A DNA stretch of 64,000 bases. Source: Solanum dulcamara (lineage: Eukaryota > Streptophyta > Magnoliopsida > Solanales > Solanaceae). The number at the start of each line of letters is the position of its first letter. Positions within the stretch are counted from its first letter, which is position 1. The translations under genes and the position numbers were made by a program. The stretch spans positions 684,501 through 748,500 of the forward strand of contig NC_077238.1 of NCBI RefSeq assembly GCF_947179165.1, in the 5' to 3' direction. The notes beneath the pieces are model-generated. The model searched no databases and was not told where the DNA came from. It saw only the letters and a list, made by a program, of their open reading frames with translations. Below are positions 13,100 to 26,739 of the stretch, piece after piece.

Positions 13100-13835
13100 G
13101 AATTAGGCGATTTTGCCAGTTTTTCGTGTGTGTTAGCCCACAGAGTTTTTAGGTGTCGGGGGTCTGGGTCAAATTTTCTTGGATTCTTCCATAGTAGTAT
13201 CAGTAACGACCTGGGGATCGAATCCACTAGCCTCGGCGGCACTATAGAGGGGTTTACGAGCATTTTATTGGCGACGCATTAGAAATTAGGCAATTTTGAA
13301 AAGTTTTTCGTGTGTGTTAGCGTAAGGCTTTTTTAGGTGCTGAGAATCCGGGTCAAATTTTCTTGGATTCTTCCATAGTAGCATCCGTAATGACCTAGGG
13401 AATGACTCCAGTAGCCCTAGTGGCCCTTTAGAGGGGTTTAGGAGTATTTTATTGCCGACGCAATAGGAATTAGGCAATTTTGCCACTTGTTCGTGTGTAT
13501 TAGCCCACGGATATTTTAGGTGCCGGGGGTCCGGGTCAAAATTTCTTGGATTCTTCCATAGTAGCGTCCGTAATGACCTGGGGAACGACTCTAGTAGCCC
13601 CGGCGGCATTATATAGAGGTTTAGGAGCATTTTATTGGCGATGCAATTGGAATTAGACGATTTTGCCAGTTTTTTATGAGTGTTAGCTCACAAAATTTTT
13701 AGGTGCCGGGGGTTCGGGTCAAAATTTCTTGGATTCTTCCATAGTAGCGGCTGTAACAACTTGGGGAACGACTCAAGTAGCCCCGGAGGCGCTGTAGAGG
13801 GGTTTAGGAGCATTTTATTGGCGACGCAATTGGAA

Positions 13836-13958
13836 TTAGGCAATTTTGCCACTTTTTTTTGTGTGTTAGCCCACAGATATTTTAGGTGCCGGTGGTCCAG
13901 TAGCCCCGGCAGCGCTATAGAGCGGTTTATGAGCATTCTATTAACGGCGCAATAGGAA
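13836..13958. repeat. 123-bp deletion monomer
   Basis: This monomer lacks 60 bp. GGTGGTCCAG is followed immediately by TAGCCCCGGC at about 13891-13905. The undeleted paralogue at 25571-25650 has TCCAG at one edge and TTCAG at the other. The missing part is therefore flanked by a short CAG-containing direct repeat. I saw this deletion only once. Confidence 0.88.
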
Positions 13959-14460
13959 TTAGGCGATTTTCCCAGTTTTTCGTGTTTGTTAGCCCACAGA
14001 TTTTTAGGTGCCAGGGGTTCGGGTCAAATTTTCTTCCATTCTTCCATAGTAGCGTCCATAACGACTTGGGGAACGACTCTAGTAGACCCGGCGACACTGT
14101 AGAGGGGTTTAGGAGCATTTTATTGGAGACACAATAGTAATTAGGCAATTTTGCCAATTTTTCGTGTGTGTTAGCCCACAAATTTTTTATGTGCCAGGGG
14201 TCCGGGTTAAATTTTCTTAGATTCTTCAATAGTAGTGTCTGTAACGACCTTGGGAATGACTCCACTAGTCTCGGCGGCACTATAGAGGGGTTTAGGAGCA
14301 TTTCATTGGCGACGCTTTAGAAATTAGGCAATTTTGAAAGTTTTTCGTGTGTGTTAGCGTAAGGATTTTTTAGGTGCCGAGAGTATAGGTCGAATTTTCT
14401 TGGATTCTTCCATAGTAGCGTCCGTAACGACCTGGGGAACGACTCCAGTAGCCCCGGTGG

Positions 14461-16220
14461 CACTTTAGAGGGGTTTAGGATCATTTTATTGGCGACGCAA
14501 TAAGAATTAGGAGATTTTGCCAGTTTTTCGTGTGTGTTAGCCCACAGATATTTTAGGTGCCGGGGGTCCGGGTCAAATTTTCTTGGATTCTTCCAAAGTA
14601 GCGTCCATAACTACCTATGGAACAACTCCAGTAGCCCCGGCAGCACTGTAGAGGGGTTTAGGAGCATTTTATTAGCGACACAATAGGAATTAGGCAATTT
14701 TGCCAGTTTTTCGTGTGTGTTAGCCCACAGAATTTTTAGGTGTCGGGGGTCTGGGTCGTATTTTCTTAGATTCATTAATATTAGCATCCGTCACGACTTG
14801 GGGAAAAACTCCAGTAGCCCATGCGGCGCTATAGAGGGGTTTAGGAGCATTTTATTGGCGACACAATAGGAATTAGGCGATTTTTCTAGTTTTTTTTATG
14901 TGTTAGCCCACGGATTTTTAAGGTGTCGGGGGTCCGGGTCAAATTTTCTTGGATTGTTCCATAGTAGTGTCCGTAACAACCTGGGGAATGACTCTAGTAG
15001 CCCCGGTGGTGCTTTAGAGGGGTTTAGGAGCATTTTATTAGAGACGAAATAGGAATTAGGCGATTTTGCTTGTTTTTCGTATGTGTTAGCACACAGAATT
15101 TTTAAGTGCCAGGGGTTCTTGTCGAATTTTCTTGGATTCTTCCAAAGTAGCGTCCATAAAGACCTGTGGAACGACTCCAGTAGCCCCGGCATCACTATAG
15201 AGGGGTTTAGGAGCATTTTATTGGCGACGCAATAGGAATTAGGCAATTTTGCCAGTTTTTCGTGTGTGTTAGCCCACAGAATTTTTAGGTGCCGGGGGTA
15301 CGGGTCGAATTTTCTTGGATTCATCAATATTAGCGTCCGTCACGACCTGGGGAAAACTCCAGTAGCCCATGCGGCGCTATAGAGGGGTTTAGGAGCATTT
15401 TATTGGCGACACAATAGGAATTAGGTGATTTTTCCAGTTTTTTGTGTGTTTTAGCCCTACAGATTTTTAAGGTGTCGGGGGTCCGGGTCAAAGTTTCTTG
15501 GATTCTTCCATAGTAGTGTCTGTAACGACCTGGGGAATGACTCCAGTAGCCCCGGTGGCGCATTAGTGGGGTTTAGCAGCATTTTATTGGCGACGAAATA
15601 GGAATTAGGCAATTTTACCACTTTTTCGTGTGTTAGCCCACGGATATTTTAGGTGCCAGGGGTCCTGCTCAAATTTTCTTGGATTCTTCCATAGTAGCAT
15701 CCATAACGACCGGGGGAACGACTCTAGTTGCACCGGTGGTGCTATAGAGGGGTTTAGGAGCATTTTATTGGCGACACAATAGGAATTAAGCAATTTTGCA
15801 AGTTTTTCGTGTGTGTTAGGCCACGGATTTTTTAGGTATTGGGGGTGCGGGTCGAATTTTCTTGGATTATTCAATAGTAGCATCTATAACGACCTAGGAA
15901 ACGATTCCAGTAGCTCCAGTGGCGCTTTAGAGGGGTTTAGGATCATTTTATTGCCGACACAATAGGAATTAGGCAATTTTGCCACTTTTTCGTGTGTGTT
16001 AGCCCACGGATATTTTAGGTGTTGGGGGTCCGGTTCAAATTTTCTTGGATTCTTCCATAGTAGCGTCCGTAACGACCTGGGGAACGACTCCAGTAGCCCC
16101 GGCAGTGCTTTAGAGGGGCTTAGGAGTATTTTATTGGCGACGCAATAGGAATTAGGCAATTTTGCCACTTTTTCGTGTGTTAGCCCACAGATATTTTAGG
16201 TGCCGGGGGTCCTGGACAAA
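14461..16220. repeat. D-type block, copy 2
   Basis: Contains GATTCATTAATATTAGC (about 14770) and GGATTCATCAATATTAGC (about 15318), plus GTGCCAGGGGTCCTGCTC (about 15653). All have counterparts at 29.5-32.6 kb. The block ends in a mosaic monomer at about 16.2 kb that joins D-type sequence (GGTCCTGGACAAA) to B/E-type sequence (GGAACGATTCCAGTAGCCC). Confidence 0.72.
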
Positions 16221-19200
16221 ATTTCTTAGATTCTTCAATAGTAGCATCCGTAACGACCTGGGGAACGATTCCAGTAGCCCTGGTGGAACTTTAGAGGGGT
16301 TTATGAGCATTTTATTGGCGATGCAATAGGATTAGGCGATTTTGCCAGTTTTTCGTGTGTGTTAACCCACAATTTTTTTAGGTGCTGGGGGTTCGTGTCG
16401 AAATTTCTTAGATTCTTCCATAGTAGCGTCCGTAACGATCTGGGTAACGACTCCAGTAGCCCCGGTGGCACTATAGAGGGGTTTAGGAGCATTTTATTGG
16501 CAACGCAATAGGAATTAGGCAATTTTGCAAGTTTTTCGTGTGTGTTAGCCCGCGGATTTTTTAGGTGCCGGGGGTACGGGTTAAATTTTCTTCCATTCTT
16601 CCATAGTAGCATCCGTAACAACCTGGGGAACAACTCCAGTAGCCCCGACGGTGCTATAGAGAGGTTTAGGAGCATTTTATTAGCGAACTAATAGGAATTA
16701 GGAGATTTTGCCAATTTTTCATGTGTGTTAACCCACGAACTTTTTAGGTGCCGGAGGTCCGTGTCGAAATTTCTTGGATTCTTCAATAGTAGCATCCGTA
16801 AAGACCTGGGAAACGACCCCAGTAGCCCCGACGGCGCTTTAGAGGGGTTTAGGAGCATTTTATTGGAGACACAATAGGAATTAGGTGATTTTGCCAGCTT
16901 TTCGTGTGTGTTAGCCCGCGGATTTTTTAGGTGTCGGGGGTACGGGTAAAGGTTTCTTCCATTCTTCCATAGTAGCGTTCGTAACAACCTTGGGAACGAC
17001 TCCAGTAGCATCGACGACGCTATAGAGAGGTTTAGGAGCATTTTATTGGCGACGCAATAGGATTAGGCGATTTTGCTAGTTTTTCGTGTGTGTTAACCCA
17101 CAAATATTTTAGGTGCCGAGGGTTCGTGTCGAAATATCTTGGATTCTTCCATAGTAACGTCCGTAACGACCTGGGGAACGACTCCAGTAGCCCCGGTGGC
17201 ACTATAGAGGGGTTTAGGAGCATTGTATTGGCGACGCAATAGGAATTAGGCGATTTTGCAAGTTTTTCGTGTGTGTTAGCCCTCGGATTTTTTAGGTGCA
17301 GGGGGTACGGGTTAAATTTTCTTCCATTCTTCCATAGTAGCGTCCGTAACAACCTGGGGAACCGCTCCAGTAGACCCGACGACACTATAGAGAGGTTTAG
17401 GAGCATTTTATTAGCGACACAATAGGAATTAGGCGATTTTGCAAGTTTTTCGTGTGTGTTAGCCCTCGGATTTTTTAGGTGCAGGGGGTACGGGTTAAAT
17501 TTTCTTCCATTCTTCCATAGTAGCGTCCGTAACAACCTGGGGAACAACTCCAGTAGCCCCGACGACACTATAGAGAGGTTTAGGAGCATTTTATTAGCGA
17601 CACAATAGGAATTAGGAGATTTTGCCAATTTTTTGTGTGTGTTAACCCACGAATATTTTAGGTGCCGGGGGTCCGTGTCGAAATTTCTTGGATTCTACTA
17701 TAGTAGCGTCTGTAACATCCTGGGGAACGACTCCAGTAGCCCAGCGGCGCTATAGAGGGGTTTAGGAGCATTTTATTGGCGACGCAATAGGAATTAGGCG
17801 ATTTTGCCAATTTTTCGTGTGTGTTAGCCCGCAGATTTTTTAGGTGCTGGGGGTACGGGTCGAATTTTCTTCCATTCTTCTATAGTAGCATCCGTAACGA
17901 CCTAGGGAACGACTACAGTAGCCCCGGTGGTGCTATAGAGGGGTTTAGGAGCATTTTATTGGTGATGCAATAGGATTAGGCGATTTTGCAAGTTTTTCGT
18001 GTGTGTTAACCCACGAATTTTTTAGGTGCCGGGGGTCCGTGTCGAAATTTCTTGGATTCTTCCATAGTAGCGTCTTTAACGACCTGGGGAATGACTCCAG
18101 TAGCCCTGACGATGCTATAGAGGGTTTTAGGAGCATTTTATTGGCGACGCAATAGGAATTAGGTGATTTTGCCAGTTTTTTGTGTGTGTTAGCCCGCGGA
18201 TTTTTTAGGTGCCGGGGGTACGGGTTAAAGTTTCTTCCATTATACCATGGTAGCATCCGTAACAACCTGGAGAATGACTCCAGTAGCCACAACGGTGCTA
18301 TAGAGAGGTTTAGGAGCATTTTATTAGCGACACAATAGGAATTAGGAGATTTTACTAGTTTTTCGTGTGTGTTAGCCCATGGATGTTTTAGGTGCCGGGG
18401 GTCTGGGTCAAAGTTTCTTGGATTCTTCAATAGTAGCGTCCGTAATTACCTGGGGAACGACCCTAGATGCCCCGGCGGCGCTTTAGAGGGGTTTAGGAGC
18501 ATTTTATTGGAGACGCAATAGGAATTAGGCGATTTTGCTAGTTTTTCGTGTGTGTTAGCCCACAGAATTTTTAGGTGCCGGGGGTTCAGGTCACAATTTC
18601 TCGGATTATTCCATAATAGCATCCGTAACGACCTGGGAATGACTCCAGTAGCCCCGGTGGCACTTTTGAGGGGTTTAGGAAGCTTTTTATTGGCGATGCA
18701 AGAGGAATTAGGCTATTTTGCTAGTTTTTCGTGTGTGTTAGCCCACGTATTTTTTAGGTGCCGGGGGTCCGGGTCAAATTTTCTTGGACTCTTCCATTGT
18801 AGCGTCCATAACAATCTGAGGAACGACTCCAGTAGCCCCGGTGGCGCTTTAGAGGGGCTTAGGAGCATTTTATTGGCGACGCAATAGGAAATAGGCGATT
18901 TTGCCAGTTTTTCATGTGTGTTAGCCCGCAGAATTTTTAGGTGCTGGGGGTACGGGTCAAATTTTCTTCCATTCTTACATAGTAGCATCCGTAACAACCT
19001 GGGGAACGACTCCAATAGCCCCGACGGTGCTATAGAGAGGTTTAGGATCATTTTATTAGCGACACAATAGGAATTAAGAGATTTTTCCAGTTTTTCATGT
19101 GTGTTAGCCCACGGATATTTTAGGTGCCGGGGGTCCGGGTCAAATTTTCTTGGATTATTCAATAGTATCATCCGTAACGACTTGGGGAACGATTCCAGTA

Positions 19201-20600
19201 GCCTCGGTGGAACTTTAGAGGGGTTTAGGAGCATTTTATTGGCGACTCAATAGGATTAGGCGATTTTGCTAGTTTGTTTTGTGTGTTAACCCACAAATTT
19301 ATCAGGTGCTGGGGGTTCGTGTTGAAATTTCTTAGATTCTTCCATAGTAGCGTCCGTAACGACCTGGAGAATGACTCCAGTAGACCCGGTGGCACTATAG
19401 AGGGGTTTAGGAGCATTTTATTGGCAACGCAATAGGTATTAGACAATTTTGCAAGTTTTTCGTGTGTGTTAGCCCGCGGATTTTTTAGGTGCCGGGGGTA
19501 CGGGTTAAATTTTCTTCCATTATTCCATAGTAGTGTCCGTAACAACCTGGGGAACAACTCCAGTAGCCCCACCGGTGCTATAGAGAGGTTTAGGAGCATT
19601 TTATTAGCGAACTAATAGGAATTAGGAGATTTTGCCAATTTTTCGTGTGTGTTAACCAACGAATTTTTTAGGTGCCGGGGGTCTGGGTCAAATTTTCTTG
19701 GATTCTTCAATGGTAGCGTTCGTAACGACCTGGGGAACGACTCAGGTAGCGCCGGAGGTGCTTTGGAGTGGTTTAGGAGCATTTTATTGGTGGCGCAATA
19801 GGAATTAGGCAATTTTGCCAGTTTTTCGTGTGTGTTAGCCCGCGGATTCTTTAGGTGCTGGGGGTACGGATCGAATTTTCATACATTCTTCCATAGTAGC
19901 GTCCGCAACGACCTGGGGAACGACTCCATTAGCCCCGACGGTGCTATAGAGAGGTTTAGGAGCATTTTATTAGCGACGCAAGAGGAATTAGGAGATTTTG
20001 CCAGTTTTTCGTGTGTGTTAGCCCACAGATTTTTTAGCTGCCGGGGGTCTGGGTCAAATTTTCTTGTATTCTTTAATAGTAACGTCTGTAACGACCTCGG
20101 GAACGACTCCAGTAGCCCCGACGGCATTTTAGAGGCGTTTAGGAGTATTTTATTGGACACGCAATAGGAATTAGGCTATTTTGCCAGTTTTTCGTGTGTG
20201 GTAGCCCACAGATTTTTTAGGTGCCGAGGGTTCAGGTCAAATTTTCTTGGATTCTTCCATAGTAGCATCCGTAACGACCTGGGAACGACTCCAGTAGCCC
20301 CGGTGGCACTTTTGAGGGGTTTGTGAGCTTTTTATTGGCGACGCAAGAGGAATTAGGAGATTTTGCCAGTTTTTCGTGTGTGTTAGCCCATAGATTTTTT
20401 AGGTGCCTGGGGTCCGGGTTAAATGTTCGTGGATTATTCCATAGTAGCGTACGTAACGACCTGGGGAACGACCCCAGTAGCCCCGGCGGCGCTTTAGAGG
20501 TGTTTAGGAGCATTTATTGGAGACGCAATAGGAATTAGGCGATTTTGCCAGTTTTTCGTGTGTGTTAACCCACTAATTTTTTAGGTGTCGGGGGTTCAGG
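16221..20600. repeat. B/E-type block, copy 2
   Basis: Repeats much of 3.65-8.4 kb at an offset of 12,603-12,607 bp. The short section at 16.3-16.67 kb matches both 6.6-7.0 and 19.2-19.6 kb, so part of this block is triplicated within the window. It includes the near-identical neighbouring monomers 17246-17428 and 17429-17611. Confidence 0.75.
17246..17611. repeat. Near-identical adjacent monomer pair
   Basis: Two consecutive 183-bp B-type monomers (17246-17428 and 17429-17611) share the private variants CCCTCGGATTTTTTAGG and GTGCAGGGGGTACGGG. By eye they differ at about three bases, in the ACCGCTCCAGTAGACCC versus ACAACTCCAGTAGCCCC segment. Typical neighbours differ far more, so this looks like a very recent single-monomer duplication. 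Confidence 0.85.
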
Positions 20601-23050
20601 TCAAAATTTCTTAGATTCTTCCATAGTAGCATTTTTAATGACCTGGGAACGACTTTACTAACCCCGACGACGCTTTAGAGTGGTTCAGCAGCATTTTATT
20701 GGCGACGCAATAGGATTAGGTGATTTTGATAGTTTTTTGTGTGTGTTAGCCCACAGATTTCTTTGGTGTCGGGGGTGCGAGTCGCATTTTCTTGGATTAT
20801 TCAATAGTAGCATCTATAATGACCTAGGGAACGATTCTAGTAGCTCCAGTGGCGCTTTAGAGAGGTTTAGGATCATTTTATTGCCGACGCAATAGGAATT
20901 AGGCAATTTTGCCACTTTTTCGTGTGTGTTAGCCCACGGATATTTTAGGTGTCGGGGGTCCGATTCATATTTTCTTGGATTCTTCCATAGTAGCGTCCGT
21001 AACGACCTGGGGAACGACTCCAGTAGCCCCGGCGGTGCTTTAGAGGGGCTTAGGAGTATTTTATTGGCGACGCAATAGGAATTAGGCAATTTTGCCACTT
21101 TTTCGTGTGTTAGCCCACAGATATTTTAGGTGTCGGGGGTCCTGGACAAATTTTCTTGGATTCTTCATTAGTAGCGTCCGTAACGACTTGGGGAACGACT
21201 CCAGTAGCACTGGCGGTGCTATAGAGGGGTTTAAGAGCATTTTATTGGCTACTCAATAGGAATTAAGCGATTTTGCAAGTTTTTCGTGTGTTAGTCCATA
21301 GAATTTTTAGGTGTCGGGGGTGCGGGTCGAAATTTCTTTGATTCTTCAATAGTAGCGTCCGTAACGACCTGGTGAACGACTCCAATAGACCCAGCGATGC
21401 TATAGAGGGGTTTAGGAGCATTTTATTGGCGACGCAATAGGAATTAGGCAATTTTGCCAGTTTTTCAGGTGTATTAGCCCACGGATTTTTAGGTGCCGGG
21501 GGTCCGGGTCTAATCTTCTTGGATTCTTCTATAGTAGAATCCATAACGACATGGGGAACGACTCCAATAGCCCTGGCGGCGCTTTAGACTGGTTTAGGAG
21601 CATTTTATTGGCGACGCAATAGAAATTAGGCGATTTAGCCAGTTTTTCATTCGTGTTAGCCCGCAAAATTTTTAGGTGCCGGGGGTACGGGTCATATGTT
21701 CTTCCATTCTTCCATCGTAGCGTCCGTAAAAACCTGGGGAACGACTCCAGTAGCCCCGACGGCGCTATAAATAGGTTTTGGAGCATTTTCTTGGCGGCGC
21801 AATAGGAATTAGGCAATTTTGCCACTTTTTCGTGTGTGTTAGCCCACAGATTTTACGTACCGGGGGTCCGTGTCGAAATTTCTTGGGGAAAGACTTAGTA
21901 GACCCGGCGGCGCTATAGAGGGGTTTAGGAGCATTTTATTGGAGACACAATAGGAATTAGGCAATTTTGCCTGTTTTTCGTGTGTATTAGCGTAAGGATT
22001 TTTTAGGTGCCGAAGGTCCGAGTTGAATTTTCTTGCATTCTTCCATAGTAGCATCCGTAACGACATGGGTAACGACTCTAGTAGCCCTGTCAGTTCTATA
22101 GAGGGGTTTTGGAGCATTTTATTGGCGATTCAATAGGAATTAGGAGATTTTGCCAATTTTTTATGTGTGTTAGCCCACGGATTTTTTAGGTGCCGCGGGT
22201 TTGGGTCGAATTTTCTTGGATTCTTCCATAGTAAAGTCCATAACGACCTGGGGAACGACTCCAGTAGTCCCGGCGGCATTGTAGAGGGGTATAGGAGCAT
22301 TTTATTGGCGACGCAATAGGAATTAGGCGATTTTGCCAGTTTTTCGTATGTGTTAGCCCATAGATTTTTTAGGTGTCAGGGGTTTGGGTTGAATTTTCTT
22401 GGATTCTTCAATAGTAGCGTCCGTAACGACCTGGGGAACAACTTCAATAGCCCTGGCGGTGCTATAGAGGGGTTGAAGAGCATTTTATTGGTGATATAAT
22501 AGGAATTAAGCGATTTTGCAAGTTTTTCGTGTGTGTTAGCCCACAGATTTTTTAGATGCCGGGGGTCCGAGTCAAATGTTCTTGGATTCTTCCATAGTAG
22601 CATCCGTAAGGACCTGGGAAATGACTCCAGTAGCCCCGGCGGCGCTATAGAGAGGTTTAAGAGCATTTTATTGGCGGCGTAATAGGAATTAGGCGATTTT
22701 GCCAGTTTTTCGTGTGTGTTAGCCCACAGATTTTTTAGGTTACGGGGGTCAGGGTCGAATTTTCTTCCATTTTTCCATAGTAGCGTCCGTAACGACCTGG
22801 GGAACGACTCCAGTAGCCCCAGCGGTGCTATAGAGGGGTTTAGGATAATTGTATTGGCGATGCAATAGGAATTAGGAGATTTTGCCAATTTTTCGTGTGT
22901 GTTAGCCCACTGATTTTTTAGGTGCTGGGGGTTCGAATCGAATTTTCTTGGATTCTTCCATAGTAGCGTCCGTAACGACCTGGAGAACGACTCCAGTAGC
23001 CCCGGTGGCTCTATAGAGGGGTTTAGGAGCATTTTATTGTCGGCGCAATA
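20601..23050. repeat. C-type block, copy 2
   Basis: Starts near the H-type monomer at 20680 (8438 in copy 1) and holds the 148-bp deleted monomer (21809-21956) and C monomers with GCGTAAGG (about 21989). Offsets to copy 1 vary between 11.5 and 12.8 kb, because whole monomers were gained or lost between the copies. A short stretch near 20.8-21.1 kb resembles the D blocks at 15.9-16.17 and 30.1-30.4 kb. Confidence 0.7.
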
Positions 23051-23964
23051 GGAATTAGGCGATTTTGCCAGTTTTTCGTGTGTGTTAGCCTACAGATTTT
23101 TTAAGTCCTGGGGTCAGGGTCGAAATTTCTTCCATTTTTCCATAGTAGCGTCTGTAACAAACTGGGTAACGACTCCAGTAGCCCCGACGGTGCTATAGAG
23201 GGGTTTAGAAGAATTGTATAGGCGATACAATAGGAATTAGGCGATTTTGCCAGTTTTTTGTGTGTTAGCTCACAAAATTTTTAGGTGCCGGGGGTTCGGG
23301 TCAATATTTCTTGGATTCTTCTATAGTAGCGGCTGTAACAACCTGGGAAACGACTCCAGTAGCCCCGGAGGCGCTGTAGAGGGTTTTAGGAGCATTTTAT
23401 TGGCGACGCAATAGGAATTAGGCAATTTTGCCACTTTTTCGTGTGTGTTAGCCCACAGATATTTTAGGTGCCGGTGGTCTAGATCGAATTTTCTAGGAAT
23501 CTTCCATAGTAGCGTCCGTAACGGCCTGGAGAACGACTTAAGTAGCCTCGGCGGCGCGATATAGCGGCTTAGGAGCATTTTATTAACGGCGCAATACGAA
23601 TTAGGTGATTTTGCCAGTTTTTCGTGTGTGTTAGCCCACAGATTTTTAGGTGCTAGGGGTCCGGGTCGAATTTTCTTCCATTCTTCCATAGTAGCATCCG
23701 TAACGACTTGGGGAACGACTCCAGTAGACCCGGCGGCACTGTAGAGGGGTTTAGGAGCATTTTATTGGAGACGCAATAGTAATTAGGCAATTTTGCCAGT
23801 TTTTCGTGTGTGTTAGCCGACAAATATTTTAGGTGCCAGGGGTTCGGGTTAAATTTCTTAGATTCTTCCATAGTAGTGTCTGTAACGACCTGGAGAACGA
23901 CTCCACTAGTCTCGGCGGCACTATAAAGGGGTTTAGGAGCATTTCATTGGTGACTCTTTAAAAA

Positions 23965-24241
23965 TTAGGCAATTTTGAAAGTTTTTCGTGTGTGTTAGCG
24001 TAAGGATTTTTTAGGTGCCGAGAGTCTAGGTCGAATTTTCTTGGATTCTTCTATAGTAGCGTCCGTAACGACCTGGGGAACGACTCCAGTAGCCCACAGA
24101 TTTTTTAGGTGCCGGGGGTTCGGGTTAAATTTTCTTCCATTCTTCCATAGTAGCATCTGTAATGACCTGGGGAACGACTCCAGTAGACCTGGCGGCGCTG
24201 TTGAGGGGTTTAGGAGCATTTTATTGGAGATGCAATAGGAA
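23965..24241. repeat. 277-bp compound unit, copy 2
   Basis: It has the same AGTAGCCC-to-CACAGATTTTTTAGG junction as at 12.59 kb, with identical 277-bp spacing. It lies 11,505 bp downstream of copy 1. Confidence 0.9.
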
Positions 24242-26067
24242 TTAGGCGATTTTGCCAGTTTTTCGTGTGTGTTAGCCCACAAAGTTTTTAGGTGCCGGGG
24301 GTCCGGATCGAATTTTCTTGGATTCTTCCATAATAGCGTCCGTAACGACCTGGAGAACGACTCCAGTAGCCCCAGCGACGCTATAGAGGGTTTTAGGAGC
24401 ATTTTATTGGCGACGCAATAGGAATTAGGCGATTTTGCCAGTTTTTCGTGTGTGTTAACCCACGAATATTTTAGGTGCCGGAGGTCCGTGTCGAATTTCT
24501 TCCATTCTTCCATAGTAGCGTTCGTAATGACCTGGGGAACGACTCCAGTAGACCCGGCGGCGCTGGAGAGGAGTTTAGAAGCATTTTATTGGAGACGCAA
24601 TAGGAATTAGGCGATTTTGCCAGTTTTTCGTGTGTGTTAGCCCACAGAGTCATTAGGTGTCGGGGGTCCGGGTCAAATTTTCTTGGATTCTTCCATAGTA
24701 GTATCAGTAACGACCTGGGGAACAACTCCACTAGCCTCGGCGGCACTATAGAGGAGTTTACGAGAATTTTATTGGCGACGCATTAGAAATTAGGCAATTT
24801 TGAAAAGTTTTTCGTGTGTGTTAGCGTAAGGATTTTTTAGGTGCTGAGAGTCCGGGTCGAATTTTCTTGGATTCTTCCATAGTAGCATCCGTAATGACCT
24901 GGGGAATGACTCCAGTAGCCCTAGTGGCGCTTTAGAGGGGTTTAGGAGTATTTTATTGCCGACGCAATAGGAATTAGACAATTTTGCCACTTGTTCGTGT
25001 GTGTTAGCCCACGGATATTTTAGGTGCCGGGGTCCGGGTCAAATTTTCTTGGATTCTTCCATAGTAGCGTCCGTAATGACCTGGGTAACGACTCCAGTAG
25101 CCCCGACGGCACTATATAGAGGTTTAGGAGCATTTTATTGGCGGCGCAATAGGAATTAGGCGATTTTGCCAGTTTTTCGTGTGTGTTAGCCTACATATTT
25201 TTTAGGTCCTGGGGTCAGGGTCGAATTTTCTTCCATTTTTCCATAGTAGCGTCCGTAACGACCTGGGGAACGACTCCAGTTGCCCCGACGGCGCTATAGA
25301 GGGGTTTAGGAGAATTGTATTGGCGATGCAATAGGAATTAGGCGATTTTGCCAATTTTTTGTGTGTGTTAGCTCACAAAATTTTTAGGTGCCGGGAGTTC
25401 GGGTCTAAATTTCTTGGATTCTTCCATAGTAGCGGCTGTAACAACCTGGGGAACGACTCAAGTAGCCCCAGAGGTGCTGTAGAGGGGTTTAGGTGCATTT
25501 TATTGGCGACGCAATTGGAATTAGGCAATTTTGACACTTTTTTGTGTGTGTTAGCCCACAGATATTTTAGGTGCCGGTGGTCCAGATCGAATTTTCTAGG
25601 AATATTCCATAGTAGCGTCCATAACGGCCTGGAGAACGACTTCAGTAGCCCCGGCGGCGCTATAGAGCAGTTTAGGAGCATTTTATTAACGGCGCAATAG
25701 GAATTAGGCGATTTTGCCAGTTTTTCGTGTTTGTTAGCCCACAGATTTTTAGGTGCCAGGGGTCTGGGTCGAATTTTCTTCCATTCTTCCATAGTAGCGT
25801 CCGTAACGACTTGGGGAACGACTCTAGTAGACCCGGCGGTACTGTAGAGGGGTTTAGGAGCATTTTATTGGAGACGCAATAGTAATTAGGAAATTTTGCC
25901 AGTTTTTCGTGTATGTTAGCCCACACATTTTTTAGGTGCTAGGGGTCCGGGTTAAATTTCTTAGATTCTTCCATAGTAGTGTCTGTAACGACCTGGGGAA
26001 CGACTCCACTAGACTCGGCGGCACTATAGAGGGGTTTAGGAGCATTTCATTGGTGACTCTTTAAAAA

Positions 26068-26344
26068 TAAGGCAATTTTGAAAGTTTTTCGTGTGTGTTA
26101 GCGTAAGGATTTTTTAGGTTCCGAGAGTCTAGGTCGAATTTTCTTGGATTCTTCCATAGTAGCGTCCGTAACGACCAAGGGAACGACTCCAGTAGCCCAC
26201 AGATTTTTTAGGTGCCGGGGGTTCGGGTTAAATTTTCTTCCATTCTTCCATAGTAGCATCGGTAATGACCTGGGGAACGACTCCAGTAGACCCGGCGGCG
26301 CTGTTGAGGGGTTTAGGAGCATTTTATTAGAGATGCAATAGGAA
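26068..26344. repeat. 277-bp compound unit, copy 3
   Basis: It has the same deletion junction and 277-bp spacing, 2,103 bp downstream of copy 2. The shared breakpoint shows that one deletion was copied along with the surrounding higher-order unit. Confidence 0.9.
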
Positions 26345-26739
26345 TTAGGCGATTTTGCCAGTTTTTCGTGTGTGTTAGCCCACAAAGTTTTTAGGTGCCG
26401 GGGGTCCGGATCGAATTTTCTTGGATTCTTCCATAATAGCGTCCGTAACGACCTGGAGAACGACTGCAGTAGCCCCAACGACGCTATAGAGGGTTTTAGG
26501 AGCATTTTATTGGCGACGCAATAGGAATTAGGCGATTTTGCCAGTTTTTCGTGTGTGTTAACCCACGAATATTTTAGGTGCCGGAGGTCCGTGTCGAAAT
26601 TTCTTCCATTCTTCCATAGTAGCGTCCGTAATGACCTGGGGAACGACTCCAGTAGACCCGGCGGCGCTGGAGAGGAGTTTAGGAGCATTTTATTGGAGAG
26701 GCAATAGGAATTAGGCAATTTTGCCAGTTTTTCGTGTGT

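Larger units (their letters stand above)
11401..14460. repeat. G-type block, copy 2
   Basis: Carries GCGGCTGTAACAAC at 11826 and 13747 (1,921 bp apart), the 277-bp compound monomer at 12460-12736 and a 123-bp deletion monomer at 13836-13958. The section around 12.5-13.3 kb matches 24.0-24.77 kb at about 11,505 bp and 26.1-26.87 kb. The block ends at CACTTTAG (14461), where D-type monomers begin. Confidence 0.78.
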
